NCBI RefSeq assembly: GCF_000799715.1
Contig: NZ_JUHG01000014.1
Coordinates: 487,964-551,963, forward strand
Source of the DNA: Martinezella rhizogenes
Lineage (GTDB): Bacteria; Pseudomonadota; Alphaproteobacteria; Rhizobiales; Rhizobiaceae
Reading direction: 5' to 3'
Length of the DNA: 64,000 nt
Part shown: in pieces, positions 36,213 through 43,481 of the stretch
Numbering within the stretch: the stretch's first letter is position 1
Layout of the letters: the number at the start of each line of letters is the position of its first letter
Position numbers and translations under genes: made by a program
Notes under the pieces: model-generated
What the model saw: the letters and a program-made list of their open reading frames with translations, nothing else
What the model was told of the DNA's origin: nothing
Databases searched by the model: none

Positions 36213-36244
36213 AACCGCGCCTTCCTAAGGCGCGGTTTTTTTTA
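36213..36244 (+). terminator. Strong intrinsic terminator after flaA
   Basis: An 11-bp perfect stem AACCGCGCCTT (36213-36223) / AAGGCGCGGTT (36227-36237) with a 3-nt loop is followed by an uninterrupted run of T. It should separate flaA from flaB transcription. Confidence 0.93.
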
Positions 36245-36343
36245 TATTTTTTGCTGTTTCATGGTTCAGATTTTCTTAACTATATTGCTGTTTTCTAGAG
36301 CCATTGAAACGGCGAGTTAACCATAACCAACTGGGGTTAACAG

Positions 36344-36414
36344 GCATGATGCTGAATGCCGTTACCGGTTTTTAGGTCCGGAATGTCCCTTATTTAACCA
36401 CTGCCAAAGGGGCA
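36344..36414 (+). promoter_or_regulatory. Flagellin leader element with SD-sequestering hairpin, flaB
   Basis: Here GCATGA is at 36344-36349 and CCGG-9 nt-CCGG spans 36365-36381. The stem is TGTCCCTT (36384-36391) / AAGGGGCA (36407-36414), 8 bp with one G-U pair. The right arm contains the GGGG ribosome binding site 8 nt before the ATG at 36421. Compared with flaA, both arms differ in sequence but still pair. Confidence 0.75.
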
Positions 36415-36420
36415 AAGATT

Positions 36421-37326
36421 ATGACGAGCATCCTTACCAACAACGCCGCAATGGGCGCCCTGCAGACGCTGCGCGGCATCAACAGCAACCTGCAGGACAC
36501 GCAGAATGCTGTTTCGTCCGGCCTGCGCATCTCCAAGGCTTCCGACAACGCAGCCTACTGGTCGATTTCGACTTCGATGAAGTCCGACAACAGCGCCATT
36601 GGCGCCGTTTCCGACGCCCTCGGTCTCGGCGCCGCCAAGGTCGACACGGCCACCACCGCCGTCACCAGCGCTCTCGATATCGTCAGCCAGATCAAGTCCA
36701 AGCTCGTCACCGCCATGGAAGATTCGGTTGACAAGTCCTCTGTCCAGGAAGAAATCGGCCAGCTTCAGGCACAGCTGCAGAGCGTCGCGCAGTCCGCTTC
36801 GTTCAACGGCGAAAACTGGGTCGTGGCTGCCGGCGGTGACTCCGCTTCGGTCGTTTCCTCGTTCATCCGGGGCACCAACGGCACCGTTTCGGTCAGCACG
36901 ACCTCCTACGCGTTCAACTCCGGCGCAACCGGCAACGTTCTGTTCGGTGCGAACTCCGGCACGATCGACACCACATCCGGCATTCTCGGCACGGCAACCG
37001 GTTCCTACTCGGTCTTCAGCCTGGATATCACCGGCATGACTGGTGGTCAGGTCTCCACCGCCCTCGACATGGTTCAGTCCGCTCTGAACGCCATGACCAG
37101 CATGGGTTCGCGCCTCGGCTCGATTTCGACCCGCATCGACCTGCAGACGAACTTTGCTTCCTCGCTCTCCGACTCGATCGAATCGGGCGTTGGCAAGCTG
37201 GTCGATGCCGACATGGAAGAAGAGTCCAGCAAGCTTTCGGCTCTGCAGACGCAGCAGCAGCTGGCCGTACAGTCGCTCTCGATCGCCAACTCTTCGAGCC
37301 AGTCGATCCTGACGCTCTTCCGTTAA
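36421..37326 (+). CDS. flaB: Flagellin, second copy
   Basis: A 301-residue flagellin very similar to the first copy: NNAAMGALQTLRGINSNLQD at the N-terminus and QSLSIANSSSQSILTLFR at the C-terminus. The central part encoded by 36744-36947 differs from flaA at only 6 of 204 nt, while the 5' and 3' parts differ more. That pattern suggests gene conversion. Its leader and terminator are also related to those of flaA. Exported through FlhA/FlhB/FliPQR to form the filament. Confidence 0.95.
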   Translation: MTSILTNNAAMGALQTLRGINSNLQDTQNAVSSGLRISKASDNAAYWSISTSMKSDNSAIGAVSDALGLGAAKVDTATTAVTSALDIVSQIKSKLVTAMEDSVDKSSVQEEIGQLQAQLQSVAQSASFNGENWVVAAGGDSASVVSSFIRGTNGTVSVSTTSYAFNSGATGNVLFGANSGTIDTTSGILGTATGSYSVFSLDITGMTGGQVSTALDMVQSALNAMTSMGSRLGSISTRIDLQTNFASSLSDSIESGVGKLVDADMEEESSKLSALQTQQQLAVQSLSIANSSSQSILTLFR

Positions 37327-37377
37327 GACGAAGGACCGGCGCTTCCGCGCCGGTGGCAATTCCCGAGCAACAAATTC

Positions 37378-37411
37378 ACCGCGCCTTCCCAAGGGCGCGG
37401 TCTATTTTTTT
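37378..37411 (+). terminator. Intrinsic terminator after flaB
   Basis: Stem ACCGCGCC (37378-37385) / GGCGCGGT (37394-37401) with an 8-nt loop runs into CTATTTTTTT. The sequence is a slightly changed copy of the flaA terminator. It directly abuts the stop codon of the convergent ATP-grasp gene at 37402, so it may serve both directions, weaker on the minus strand. Confidence 0.88.
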
Positions 37412-38646
37412 GAGGTGTTCCGTAGCGCGGCGACGAAAGCATCGAATAGCTTGCGCATCGCCACCTGCTTATAGGGGTAGATGCTAGGGCTATCCATGTT
37501 GTGCACCACCATCGCCACGTCGAGCTCGAACACCAGCAGGCGCCCGTCGGGGAGCTCCGCGCAGTCGATACCGAAATAATCGAGCCCTATGCGGCGATAA
37601 AGCGCATCGAAACTGTCCTTGTGGCGGATTGCGAAATCGGTGTCGAAATTCTCCATCCACGCCTGTTCGGCCGCGCGCTTTTCCGGGCTCTCCGCCATGC
37701 CGGCGCTGAGATAGTGCACCATCCAATGTTCGGATAACGCCATGTGGCTGGCGAAAGCCTTGCCCTGGATGAAGACGACCCGCTGCTTGTTGTATAAGCC
37801 GTCCGTGCCACGGAAATCGATGAAGGGCGCGACGTAGATCTCCGGAGCCGGCTGTGTTTGAAGCCAGGTGGACAATCCCGAGGGGTCGGCAATGCGTTCC
37901 ATTCCATGGCCGGCATGGGTGCTGATCGGCCGAACGACAAGCGGAAAAGTAAGTCCTGGCGCACATTTATAGAGCTGCTTCTTCCCCGAACCGACGGCGA
38001 GAAGCTCCTCGCGCGGCACGCGATGGGTGCTGGGCGACAGAATGGAGGGCTCATCGGTCAGCATGGCGCTGACGCCATCGCGCGTCAGCCGGCTGACCAG
38101 CTCCGGATCGTTGTTCATGATCGGGCCGTCGAAATCGGCCAGCAGCGCCCGCATCCGCGCGAGCACGGGGGCATTCTCGGTGGATTCGCCGATCGCCATG
38201 AAGGCGACGTCGTGTGCCGGCAAATCGCCAAGCTCGGTCGTCTCGGCATCCACATAATGCATCCAGAGAACGCAGTCGCTGTCGACCAGCAGGAAATCCA
38301 GCGGCGTGTTCGCCATGAAGTCGCCCGGCGTCACAAAGGCCAGCAATCGCGGTCCCTGCCCATTTCCATGAACCACGCAGAAATCCCGGCGCAGCTCCAC
38401 GGCGCTCCGGAACATCTGGCGAGCCTCATCGGCGCGGCCCATGGTTTGCAGGACCGTTGCCAGGTCGAACAAGGCCGCGGCATCGCTGGCGTCCGTGCGG
38501 ATGCGTTGCGTCAGCTCGTTCAACATCGGTGCGACGTCGCCGCCGGCATAGATGAGCGAGACGATCTTCTGCATTCCGATGATTCGGCTGGAGTTTTCGG
38601 CGATATCGGGGTTGTGGTCCGCAACGAGGCGGCGTGTCATCGGCAT
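37402..38646 (-). CDS. TPR-like plus ATP-grasp-like protein, unknown function
   Basis: This 414-residue soluble protein has a TPR-like helical pair (about 40-88) and a C-terminal part that resembles ATP-grasp ligases. Features are the LTFPLVVRPISTHAGHGMER segment (about 232-251), where a lysine/arginine-glycine loop is expected, EIYVAPFIDF (269-278), and the metal-site-like GRLLVFELDVAMVVHN (368-383; E374, D376). ATP-grasp enzymes join a carboxylate to an amine using ATP. The start is ATG 38646; a second ATG at 38640 forms an ATGA overlap with the upstream PLP gene, so the two are surely coupled. Substrate unknown. Confidence 0.7.
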   Translation of the reverse strand: MPMTRRLVADHNPDIAENSSRIIGMQKIVSLIYAGGDVAPMLNELTQRIRTDASDAAALFDLATVLQTMGRADEARQMFRSAVELRRDFCVVHGNGQGPRLLAFVTPGDFMANTPLDFLLVDSDCVLWMHYVDAETTELGDLPAHDVAFMAIGESTENAPVLARMRALLADFDGPIMNNDPELVSRLTRDGVSAMLTDEPSILSPSTHRVPREELLAVGSGKKQLYKCAPGLTFPLVVRPISTHAGHGMERIADPSGLSTWLQTQPAPEIYVAPFIDFRGTDGLYNKQRVVFIQGKAFASHMALSEHWMVHYLSAGMAESPEKRAAEQAWMENFDTDFAIRHKDSFDALYRRIGLDYFGIDCAELPDGRLLVFELDVAMVVHNMDSPSIYPYKQVAMRKLFDAFVAALRNTSKK

Positions 38647-40127
38647 GGGAGAAAATCCTGTCGGGAACCGAGTTTCAAGACGCCCTGGATCAGAGCGTCG
38701 ATATCCGTCTGCCGCGTGCGGTGGTTCACGATTGCCGCGCGGATAGCCGGTTGTCCGTTGATATGGGTCAGGGACGGAGCGACGCGTCCCTCGGCGTGGA
38801 GATGTTCGACGATCCGGGCGTTGATCTCCGCCGGTACATCGCCAGCAGGGCCTATATAGGCAAAGCAGACGATGTTGAGGGCGACCGGAGCGAGCAGCCG
38901 CAAAGCGGGTTCCCGCTCGATCCTACGGGCCAGATCGCGCGCAAGGGTGCAATTGGACGCCATCGAATCCGCCAGCGCCTTGATGCCGTAGGTCTTCAGG
39001 GTGAACCAGGTCTTGAGTGCGCGAAACCCGCGCGACAGGTCGGGGCCATGGTCGCAAGGCCACCAGTCGCCGCCCGCCAACCCGGTGGCCGCGCGGCTGA
39101 GATAGGCAGCCTCCGAGGCGAATGTCTGGCGCTGCCAGGTGCTGTCGCGTACGAGGAGAAAGCCGGCGTCGTAAGGCACCTGGCCCCATTTGTGGAAATC
39201 GAATGCGAGCGAATCGCAAGACTCTATGCCCGTGAACAGATGCGCTAGATCATCGCAAAGGATGCCCAGCGCGCCCAATGCGCCGTCGACGTGGAAATGC
39301 AGATCATGGGCATCGGCAACGCGCCGCAAGGCGATAAGATCGTCGACGGCGCCGGTATTCACCGTTCCCGCCGTGCCGACGAGCAGGAAGGGCGCATGTC
39401 CCTCTTGCTTGTCGCGAATGATGGCGCGCTCGAGAGCTTCGATATCGATCTGACCGGCTGCATTGACCGGAATGCGCCTGAGATGATCGCTGCCGATGCC
39501 CGACATCTCGACGGCGCGGGGCACGCAGCCATGCACTTCACTCGATGCATAGGCCATGAGCCGCGGTTCGCCGGATAGCCCCTTCGCGCGGACGCCATTG
39601 CCGAGTTTTCTCGTCTTTGCGAGCAGTAGCGCGACAAAATTGGCCTGCGAGGCGCCGGTCAAAAAGACCCCGCCGGCGGTATCTGGAAACGAGAATATCT
39701 GTTGCGTCCACCGGATGATCTGGCGCTCGACCTCGATAGGCATATGATCGCGCCCGCCGAGATTGGCGTTCAATCCACCCGCCAGCATTTCCGCCAGCAT
39801 GCCGGCGACCGTTCCGCCGCCCTGTACCCAGCCCATGAACCCCGAATGGATATTGCCGCTGCCATAGGGAAGGATATTGTCGCGAAATACTGCGTGGACG
39901 TCGGCAAGATCGGTCGCGTCGACAGGCAGGGGCGCATCGAAGAGCGCGCGCGCCGACGGTGGCGCCGGTTGCCAGACGGGCTTTTCAGAGAGCGTTTCCA
40001 GATGGTCGAGCATGTCGTCGAGCATCCGGTGGCCTTGCCGGCGCAGGGCCTGCCAGTCGTCGGGGTCGAGGCTCGTCCGTTGGCGAGGATCCTCCCCCGA
40101 CAATCCGCCGCCTTGCAAATCCAACAT
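38637..40127 (-). CDS. PLP-dependent group II amino acid decarboxylase
   Basis: This 496-residue fold-type I enzyme has the group II decarboxylase motifs: SGFMGWVQGGG (95-105), TGASQANFVALLLAKTRK (157-174), a stacking His199 (SSEVHGCVPRAVEM), HVDGALGA (279-286) with the PLP-binding Asp281, and the Schiff-base Lys313 in FDFHKWGQVPYD. Relatives decarboxylate aromatic amino acids, glutamate, 2,4-diaminobutyrate or similar, giving an amine. The substrate cannot be told. It is the first gene of a two-gene operon with the ATP-grasp-like gene, sitting between flagellin genes in opposite orientation. Confidence 0.88.
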   Translation of the reverse strand: MLDLQGGGLSGEDPRQRTSLDPDDWQALRRQGHRMLDDMLDHLETLSEKPVWQPAPPSARALFDAPLPVDATDLADVHAVFRDNILPYGSGNIHSGFMGWVQGGGTVAGMLAEMLAGGLNANLGGRDHMPIEVERQIIRWTQQIFSFPDTAGGVFLTGASQANFVALLLAKTRKLGNGVRAKGLSGEPRLMAYASSEVHGCVPRAVEMSGIGSDHLRRIPVNAAGQIDIEALERAIIRDKQEGHAPFLLVGTAGTVNTGAVDDLIALRRVADAHDLHFHVDGALGALGILCDDLAHLFTGIESCDSLAFDFHKWGQVPYDAGFLLVRDSTWQRQTFASEAAYLSRAATGLAGGDWWPCDHGPDLSRGFRALKTWFTLKTYGIKALADSMASNCTLARDLARRIEREPALRLLAPVALNIVCFAYIGPAGDVPAEINARIVEHLHAEGRVAPSLTHINGQPAIRAAIVNHRTRQTDIDALIQGVLKLGSRQDFLPCR

Positions 40128-40447
40128 CTCGACTCCGCGCCTTACTGACTATGCCTGTAATCTTACGCCGCCGAAGATGGCGCGAAGCTGACCTGAATGG
40201 CGCCTCCGCCGGCAATCCGTCCGCTCGGTATTGGATGGCTTCCCGACGGCAGGCATATACACGGTGGGGTTCGTTAACTTTTCGGCGGCGCGTTAACTTT
40301 TTATTAAGCCTGATGCTGTCATTTGCGACTAACGCAACGGTTGGTTAACCTCTCCTAAGAGCCGGTTAACAGGCATGACGCTGATTGCCGTTCCCGGCCG
40401 CAGACCGGAATGTCCCTTCCCATTTTAGCCACAAGGGGCACCCTTCG
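40128..40447. promoter_or_regulatory. Divergent region PLP decarboxylase / third flagellin
   Basis: This 320-nt gap has no gene. The centre (about 40270-40360) is AT-rich with repeated GTTAAC-type words, like the region upstream of flaB, and probably holds the flagellin promoter. Its right end is the flagellin leader listed separately. Confidence 0.6.
40373..40440 (+). promoter_or_regulatory. Flagellin leader element with SD-sequestering hairpin, third flagellin
   Basis: GCATGA is at 40373-40378 and CCGG-7 nt-CCGG spans 40394-40408. The stem TGTCCCTT (40411-40418) / AAGGGGCA (40433-40440) is identical to that of flaB, with a different loop sequence. The GGGG ribosome binding site lies in the right arm, 9 nt before the ATG at 40448. 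Confidence 0.75.
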
Positions 40448-41368
40448 ATGACCAGCATCCTGACCAATGACGCGGCAATGTCCGCCCTCCAGACTCTGCG
40501 CTCGATCAGCACCAACCTGGAGGATACCCAAAACCGTGTTTCCTCCGGCTATCGCGTCGCCAAGGCATCGGACAACGCCGCCTACTGGTCGATCGCGACC
40601 ACCATGCGTTCCGACAATAGCGCGCTCTCCGCCGTCTCCGATGCGCTCGGCCTCGGCGCCGCCAAGGTCGATACCGCCTATACGGCCATGGACAATTCCA
40701 TCACCATCGTCCAGCAGATCAAGGACAAGCTTGTCGCGGCAACGGAAAACAGCGTCGACAAGGCCGACGTCCAGGAGGAAGTCTCGCAGCTTCAGCAGCA
40801 GCTCGAGAGCATTGCGCAGTCCGCATCCTTCTCCGGACAGAACTGGATGATCGCCGCCGACGGCGCGTCCGCGTCGGTCGTATCGTCCTTTGTCCGCAAC
40901 AATGATGGTTCGGTCGCGGTCAACAGCACCAGCTACTCGTTCGACACGGGATCGGCGGGCAACGTCATGTTCGGTGCCGACGCCAGCGGCACGATCGACA
41001 CGACGTCCGGCATCCTCGGCACGAAGCAGGACATCAACGGCACATCATACTCCGTCTTCAGCCTCGACATCACCAATATGACCAGCGGCGATATCGCCCA
41101 GGCGATGAACCTGGTGCAATCGGCTCTCAACACGATGACCAGCACCGCGTCGCAGCTCGGCTCCCTGTCGACCCGCATCGACCTGCAGACGAGCTTTGTC
41201 TCGGCGCTCAGCGATACGATCGATTCCGGCGTCGGCAAGCTTGTCGATGCCAATATGGAAGAAGAATCGAGCAAACTGACAGCATTGCAGACGCAGCAGC
41301 AACTGGCCATCCAGTCGCTGCAGATCGCCAATAGCAGCGCGCAGAACGTTCTGGCGCTCTTTAAGTAA
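40448..41368 (+). CDS. Flagellin, third copy
   Basis: A 306-residue flagellin with the same N-terminal pattern (NDAAMSALQTLRSISTNLED) and C-terminal QSLQIANSSAQNVLALFK. It differs more from the first two copies, particularly in the Ser/Thr-rich centre (about 150-210, containing DASGTIDTTSGILGTKQDIN). The ATG at 40448 follows AAGGGGCA. It may be a minor filament subunit. I leave the letter open because naming differs between species. Confidence 0.94.
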   Translation: MTSILTNDAAMSALQTLRSISTNLEDTQNRVSSGYRVAKASDNAAYWSIATTMRSDNSALSAVSDALGLGAAKVDTAYTAMDNSITIVQQIKDKLVAATENSVDKADVQEEVSQLQQQLESIAQSASFSGQNWMIAADGASASVVSSFVRNNDGSVAVNSTSYSFDTGSAGNVMFGADASGTIDTTSGILGTKQDINGTSYSVFSLDITNMTSGDIAQAMNLVQSALNTMTSTASQLGSLSTRIDLQTSFVSALSDTIDSGVGKLVDANMEEESSKLTALQTQQQLAIQSLQIANSSAQNVLALFK

Positions 41369-41397
41369 GCCTTGACCGAAGCTTGCGTCGCGATCAT

Positions 41398-41424
41398 GCG
41401 GCGGCATTTCTCTCTTGCCGCCGC
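41398..41424 (+). terminator. GC-rich hairpin after the third flagellin
   Basis: A perfect 9-bp stem GCGGCGGCA (41398-41406) / TGCCGCCGC (41416-41424) with a 9-nt loop lies 30 nt after the stop. Only a short TTTT follows some 10 nt later, so termination may be partial. Confidence 0.6.
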
Positions 41425-41561
41425 CCATAAGCTTTTGCTAACCCTGCTGGGTAACTGATTTGCAATATCTGCGCAGAGTCTGGTGTCCGATCGATTTGGT
41501 TGGAACCGTTTCAAGACTCTGCTTGAGCGACGGGCCGCGTGGGGATCAATCCCGCTGGCGG

Positions 41562-41622
41562 GCATGAGGCCGATCGTTGCTGCCGGTTTGGTCCGGTTTG
41601 CCAGTCCCAATGGAATTACGGG
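41562..41622 (+). promoter_or_regulatory. Diverged flagellin leader element, fourth flagellin
   Basis: GCATGA (41562-41567) and CCGG-6 nt-CCGG (41583-41596) are kept in the same order and spacing as in the other three leaders. The SD-sequestering stem is reduced to CCC (41606-41608) / GGG (41620-41622), and the ribosome binding site is poor. This gene should therefore respond differently if the hairpin matters. Confidence 0.55.
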
Positions 41623-41629
41623 TTTTCAG

Positions 41630-42598
41630 ATGAGCAATGTGACGACGAACCGCGCCACCTCGGCGGCGCTGACTGTGTTGCGTGGAGTCAACAAAGATCT
41701 TGGCGTCGTGCAGCAGCAGGTTACATCCGGTTTCCGCGTGGGAAGCGCAAGCGACGATCCGACCTATTGGTCGATGGCGACGACCATGCGCTCGGACCAG
41801 AGCAGCCTTTCCACCATCACCGACGCGCTCGGTCTTGGCGCCTCGAAAGTCGACACTGCCTCCACCGCCATGGACACGGTTGTCAGCATCGTAAGCCAGA
41901 TCCGGGCCAAGCTGATATCGGCACAGGAGTCAGGCACGGAGAAGAGCGCGGTCAATACCGATATTCAGCAGCTCAAGGATCAGCTGCAATCGGTGACGCA
42001 ATCCGCTTCCTTCTCCGGCGAGAACTGGCTCTATAACACCAGCACGCAGGCGGACACCCAAAAATCGGTGATCAGCAATTTCACACGCGGCGCGAGTGGC
42101 CAGGTCAGCCTTGTGTCGATCAACTACGATAGTTCTCAAAGCCTGATGATCGACACCGCCGACGCGAGCCGTGGACTGCTGACGAAGAATATCGATGCCA
42201 GCACACTGGGCGGCACCTCTACCGCCCGCAACTACTATCTCCTGGCTGCCGATTCGGGCACGCCACCAGCTGATGGCACCGAGATCTCCATTTCCGACAA
42301 CACGACGGATGACGAGTTGACCGACATGATCAACGTTACCAACTCGATTTTGACGTCGGTGACGTCAGCGGATTCGACGCTGGGCGCGATGAAGTCGCGC
42401 ATCGACGATCAGTCGGATTACATCTCCAAGCTTAGCGACGGTATCAAGACCAGTGTTGGCGACCTCGTCGATACCAATATGGAGGAAGCGTCGGCACGCC
42501 AAAGCGCGCTGCAGACGGCGCAGCAGATGGGCATCCAGTCGCTGTCGATTGCCAACACCATGGCGAGCAAGGTGCTGATCCTCCTGCAGTCGAGCTGA
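41630..42598 (+). CDS. Flagellin, divergent fourth copy
   Basis: A 322-residue flagellin, the most diverged of the four. It starts MSNVTTNRATSAALTVLRGV and keeps GFRVGSASDDPTYWSMATTM and the C-terminal MGIQSLSIANTMASKVLILL. The centre (about 150-235) is longer and different (SQSLMIDTADASRGLLTKNI). The ATG at 41630 gives the family N-terminus; earlier in-frame codons add an unrelated stretch made from leader sequence. A GC-rich hairpin without T-tract follows the stop. Confidence 0.93.
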   Translation: MSNVTTNRATSAALTVLRGVNKDLGVVQQQVTSGFRVGSASDDPTYWSMATTMRSDQSSLSTITDALGLGASKVDTASTAMDTVVSIVSQIRAKLISAQESGTEKSAVNTDIQQLKDQLQSVTQSASFSGENWLYNTSTQADTQKSVISNFTRGASGQVSLVSINYDSSQSLMIDTADASRGLLTKNIDASTLGGTSTARNYYLLAADSGTPPADGTEISISDNTTDDELTDMINVTNSILTSVTSADSTLGAMKSRIDDQSDYISKLSDGIKTSVGDLVDTNMEEASARQSALQTAQQMGIQSLSIANTMASKVLILLQSS

Positions 42599-42848
42599 TC
42601 TTCGCATTGGCGCGGCGGGGATCGCCGCGCTCGCCGCATTCATCCTCGCACAAGTTTGACCTCCTACGGTTCCTCGCAATGGCAGGGTCGCGCTATTTCC
42701 CGGAGACGTTTGGCGTCGCGCTGGGAGGGTGAGGCCGCAGGACGGAAACCGGAAGCGTGATGATCGACGTTTTGAGCATGAGAATTCAACGGGCCTGTCG
42801 AGGCATCCACTCGCGGCTTTCGGCCGGCAAAGGCGAGGGAATGTTCTC

Positions 42849-43481
42849 ATGAGCCCGACGCTCTCCCGCTATCTCAAGGATTTCAGTGCGGAATTGCCCC
42901 CGTCCGCCGCTCTGCCGGATTTGATTTTCGACGAGACGCCGGCTTTCCTCGACAGCCCCGTGGAGCCGCCGGTGGATATCGAGGCCGAGCGCCGCGACGC
43001 CTATGCGCAGGGACATGAGGCCGCGACGCGGGAATCGTTGCTGAGGCATCAGCAGGCGATCGAGGTGATGGTCGAAGCCCACCGAGGCGAGATGGACACA
43101 CTTCGCGCTCGATACGAGGAACAGGCCGCTGAAAAGATCGCCGCCGGCATGACGCAGATCGCCACCATGTTAGGGCAGACGGTCAGCGCCGAGGCCGCCG
43201 CCGTGCTCGCGCCAATCACGACGGAAGCGCTGACGGCCAGGGCCGTCGCCGATCTTGCCGATCTGGTGGCCGCATCCATTCTCGATGGCGCCGTCGGCCC
43301 GGTGACCGTCAGCGGCCCCCGTCATCTCTTCGATATCCTCCATGCCCGTCTGGACGATCATGGCGACTTGCTGCGCCATGTCGAGGCCGACGATGTCGAT
43401 CTCACCGTGACGATCGGCGAGAGCGTCCTCGTGACCCGCATGTCCGCCTGGGCCGCTAGCCTGAGAGAGATATTGAAATGA
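42849..43481 (+). CDS. FliH-like flagellar export protein
   Basis: This 210-residue protein has a Pro-rich N-terminus, a helical coiled-coil segment (about 45-105: RRDAYAQGHEAATRESLLRH) and a C-terminal alpha/beta part ending VDLTVTIGESVLVTRMSAWA. This layout resembles FliH, the regulator that binds FliI and FliN. No other fliH candidate was seen in the window. The ATG at 42849 has AGGGA upstream; in-frame codons further 5' look untranslated. It overlaps motB by ATGA. The FliH call is by architecture and context. Confidence 0.65.
   Translation: MSPTLSRYLKDFSAELPPSAALPDLIFDETPAFLDSPVEPPVDIEAERRDAYAQGHEAATRESLLRHQQAIEVMVEAHRGEMDTLRARYEEQAAEKIAAGMTQIATMLGQTVSAEAAAVLAPITTEALTARAVADLADLVAASILDGAVGPVTVSGPRHLFDILHARLDDHGDLLRHVEADDVDLTVTIGESVLVTRMSAWAASLREILK

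Noticed and set aside
38027..38257. Antisense frames within the ATP-grasp/decarboxylase region
   Set aside because: Both minus-strand genes show clear family motifs and overlap each other; the plus-strand frames are shadows.
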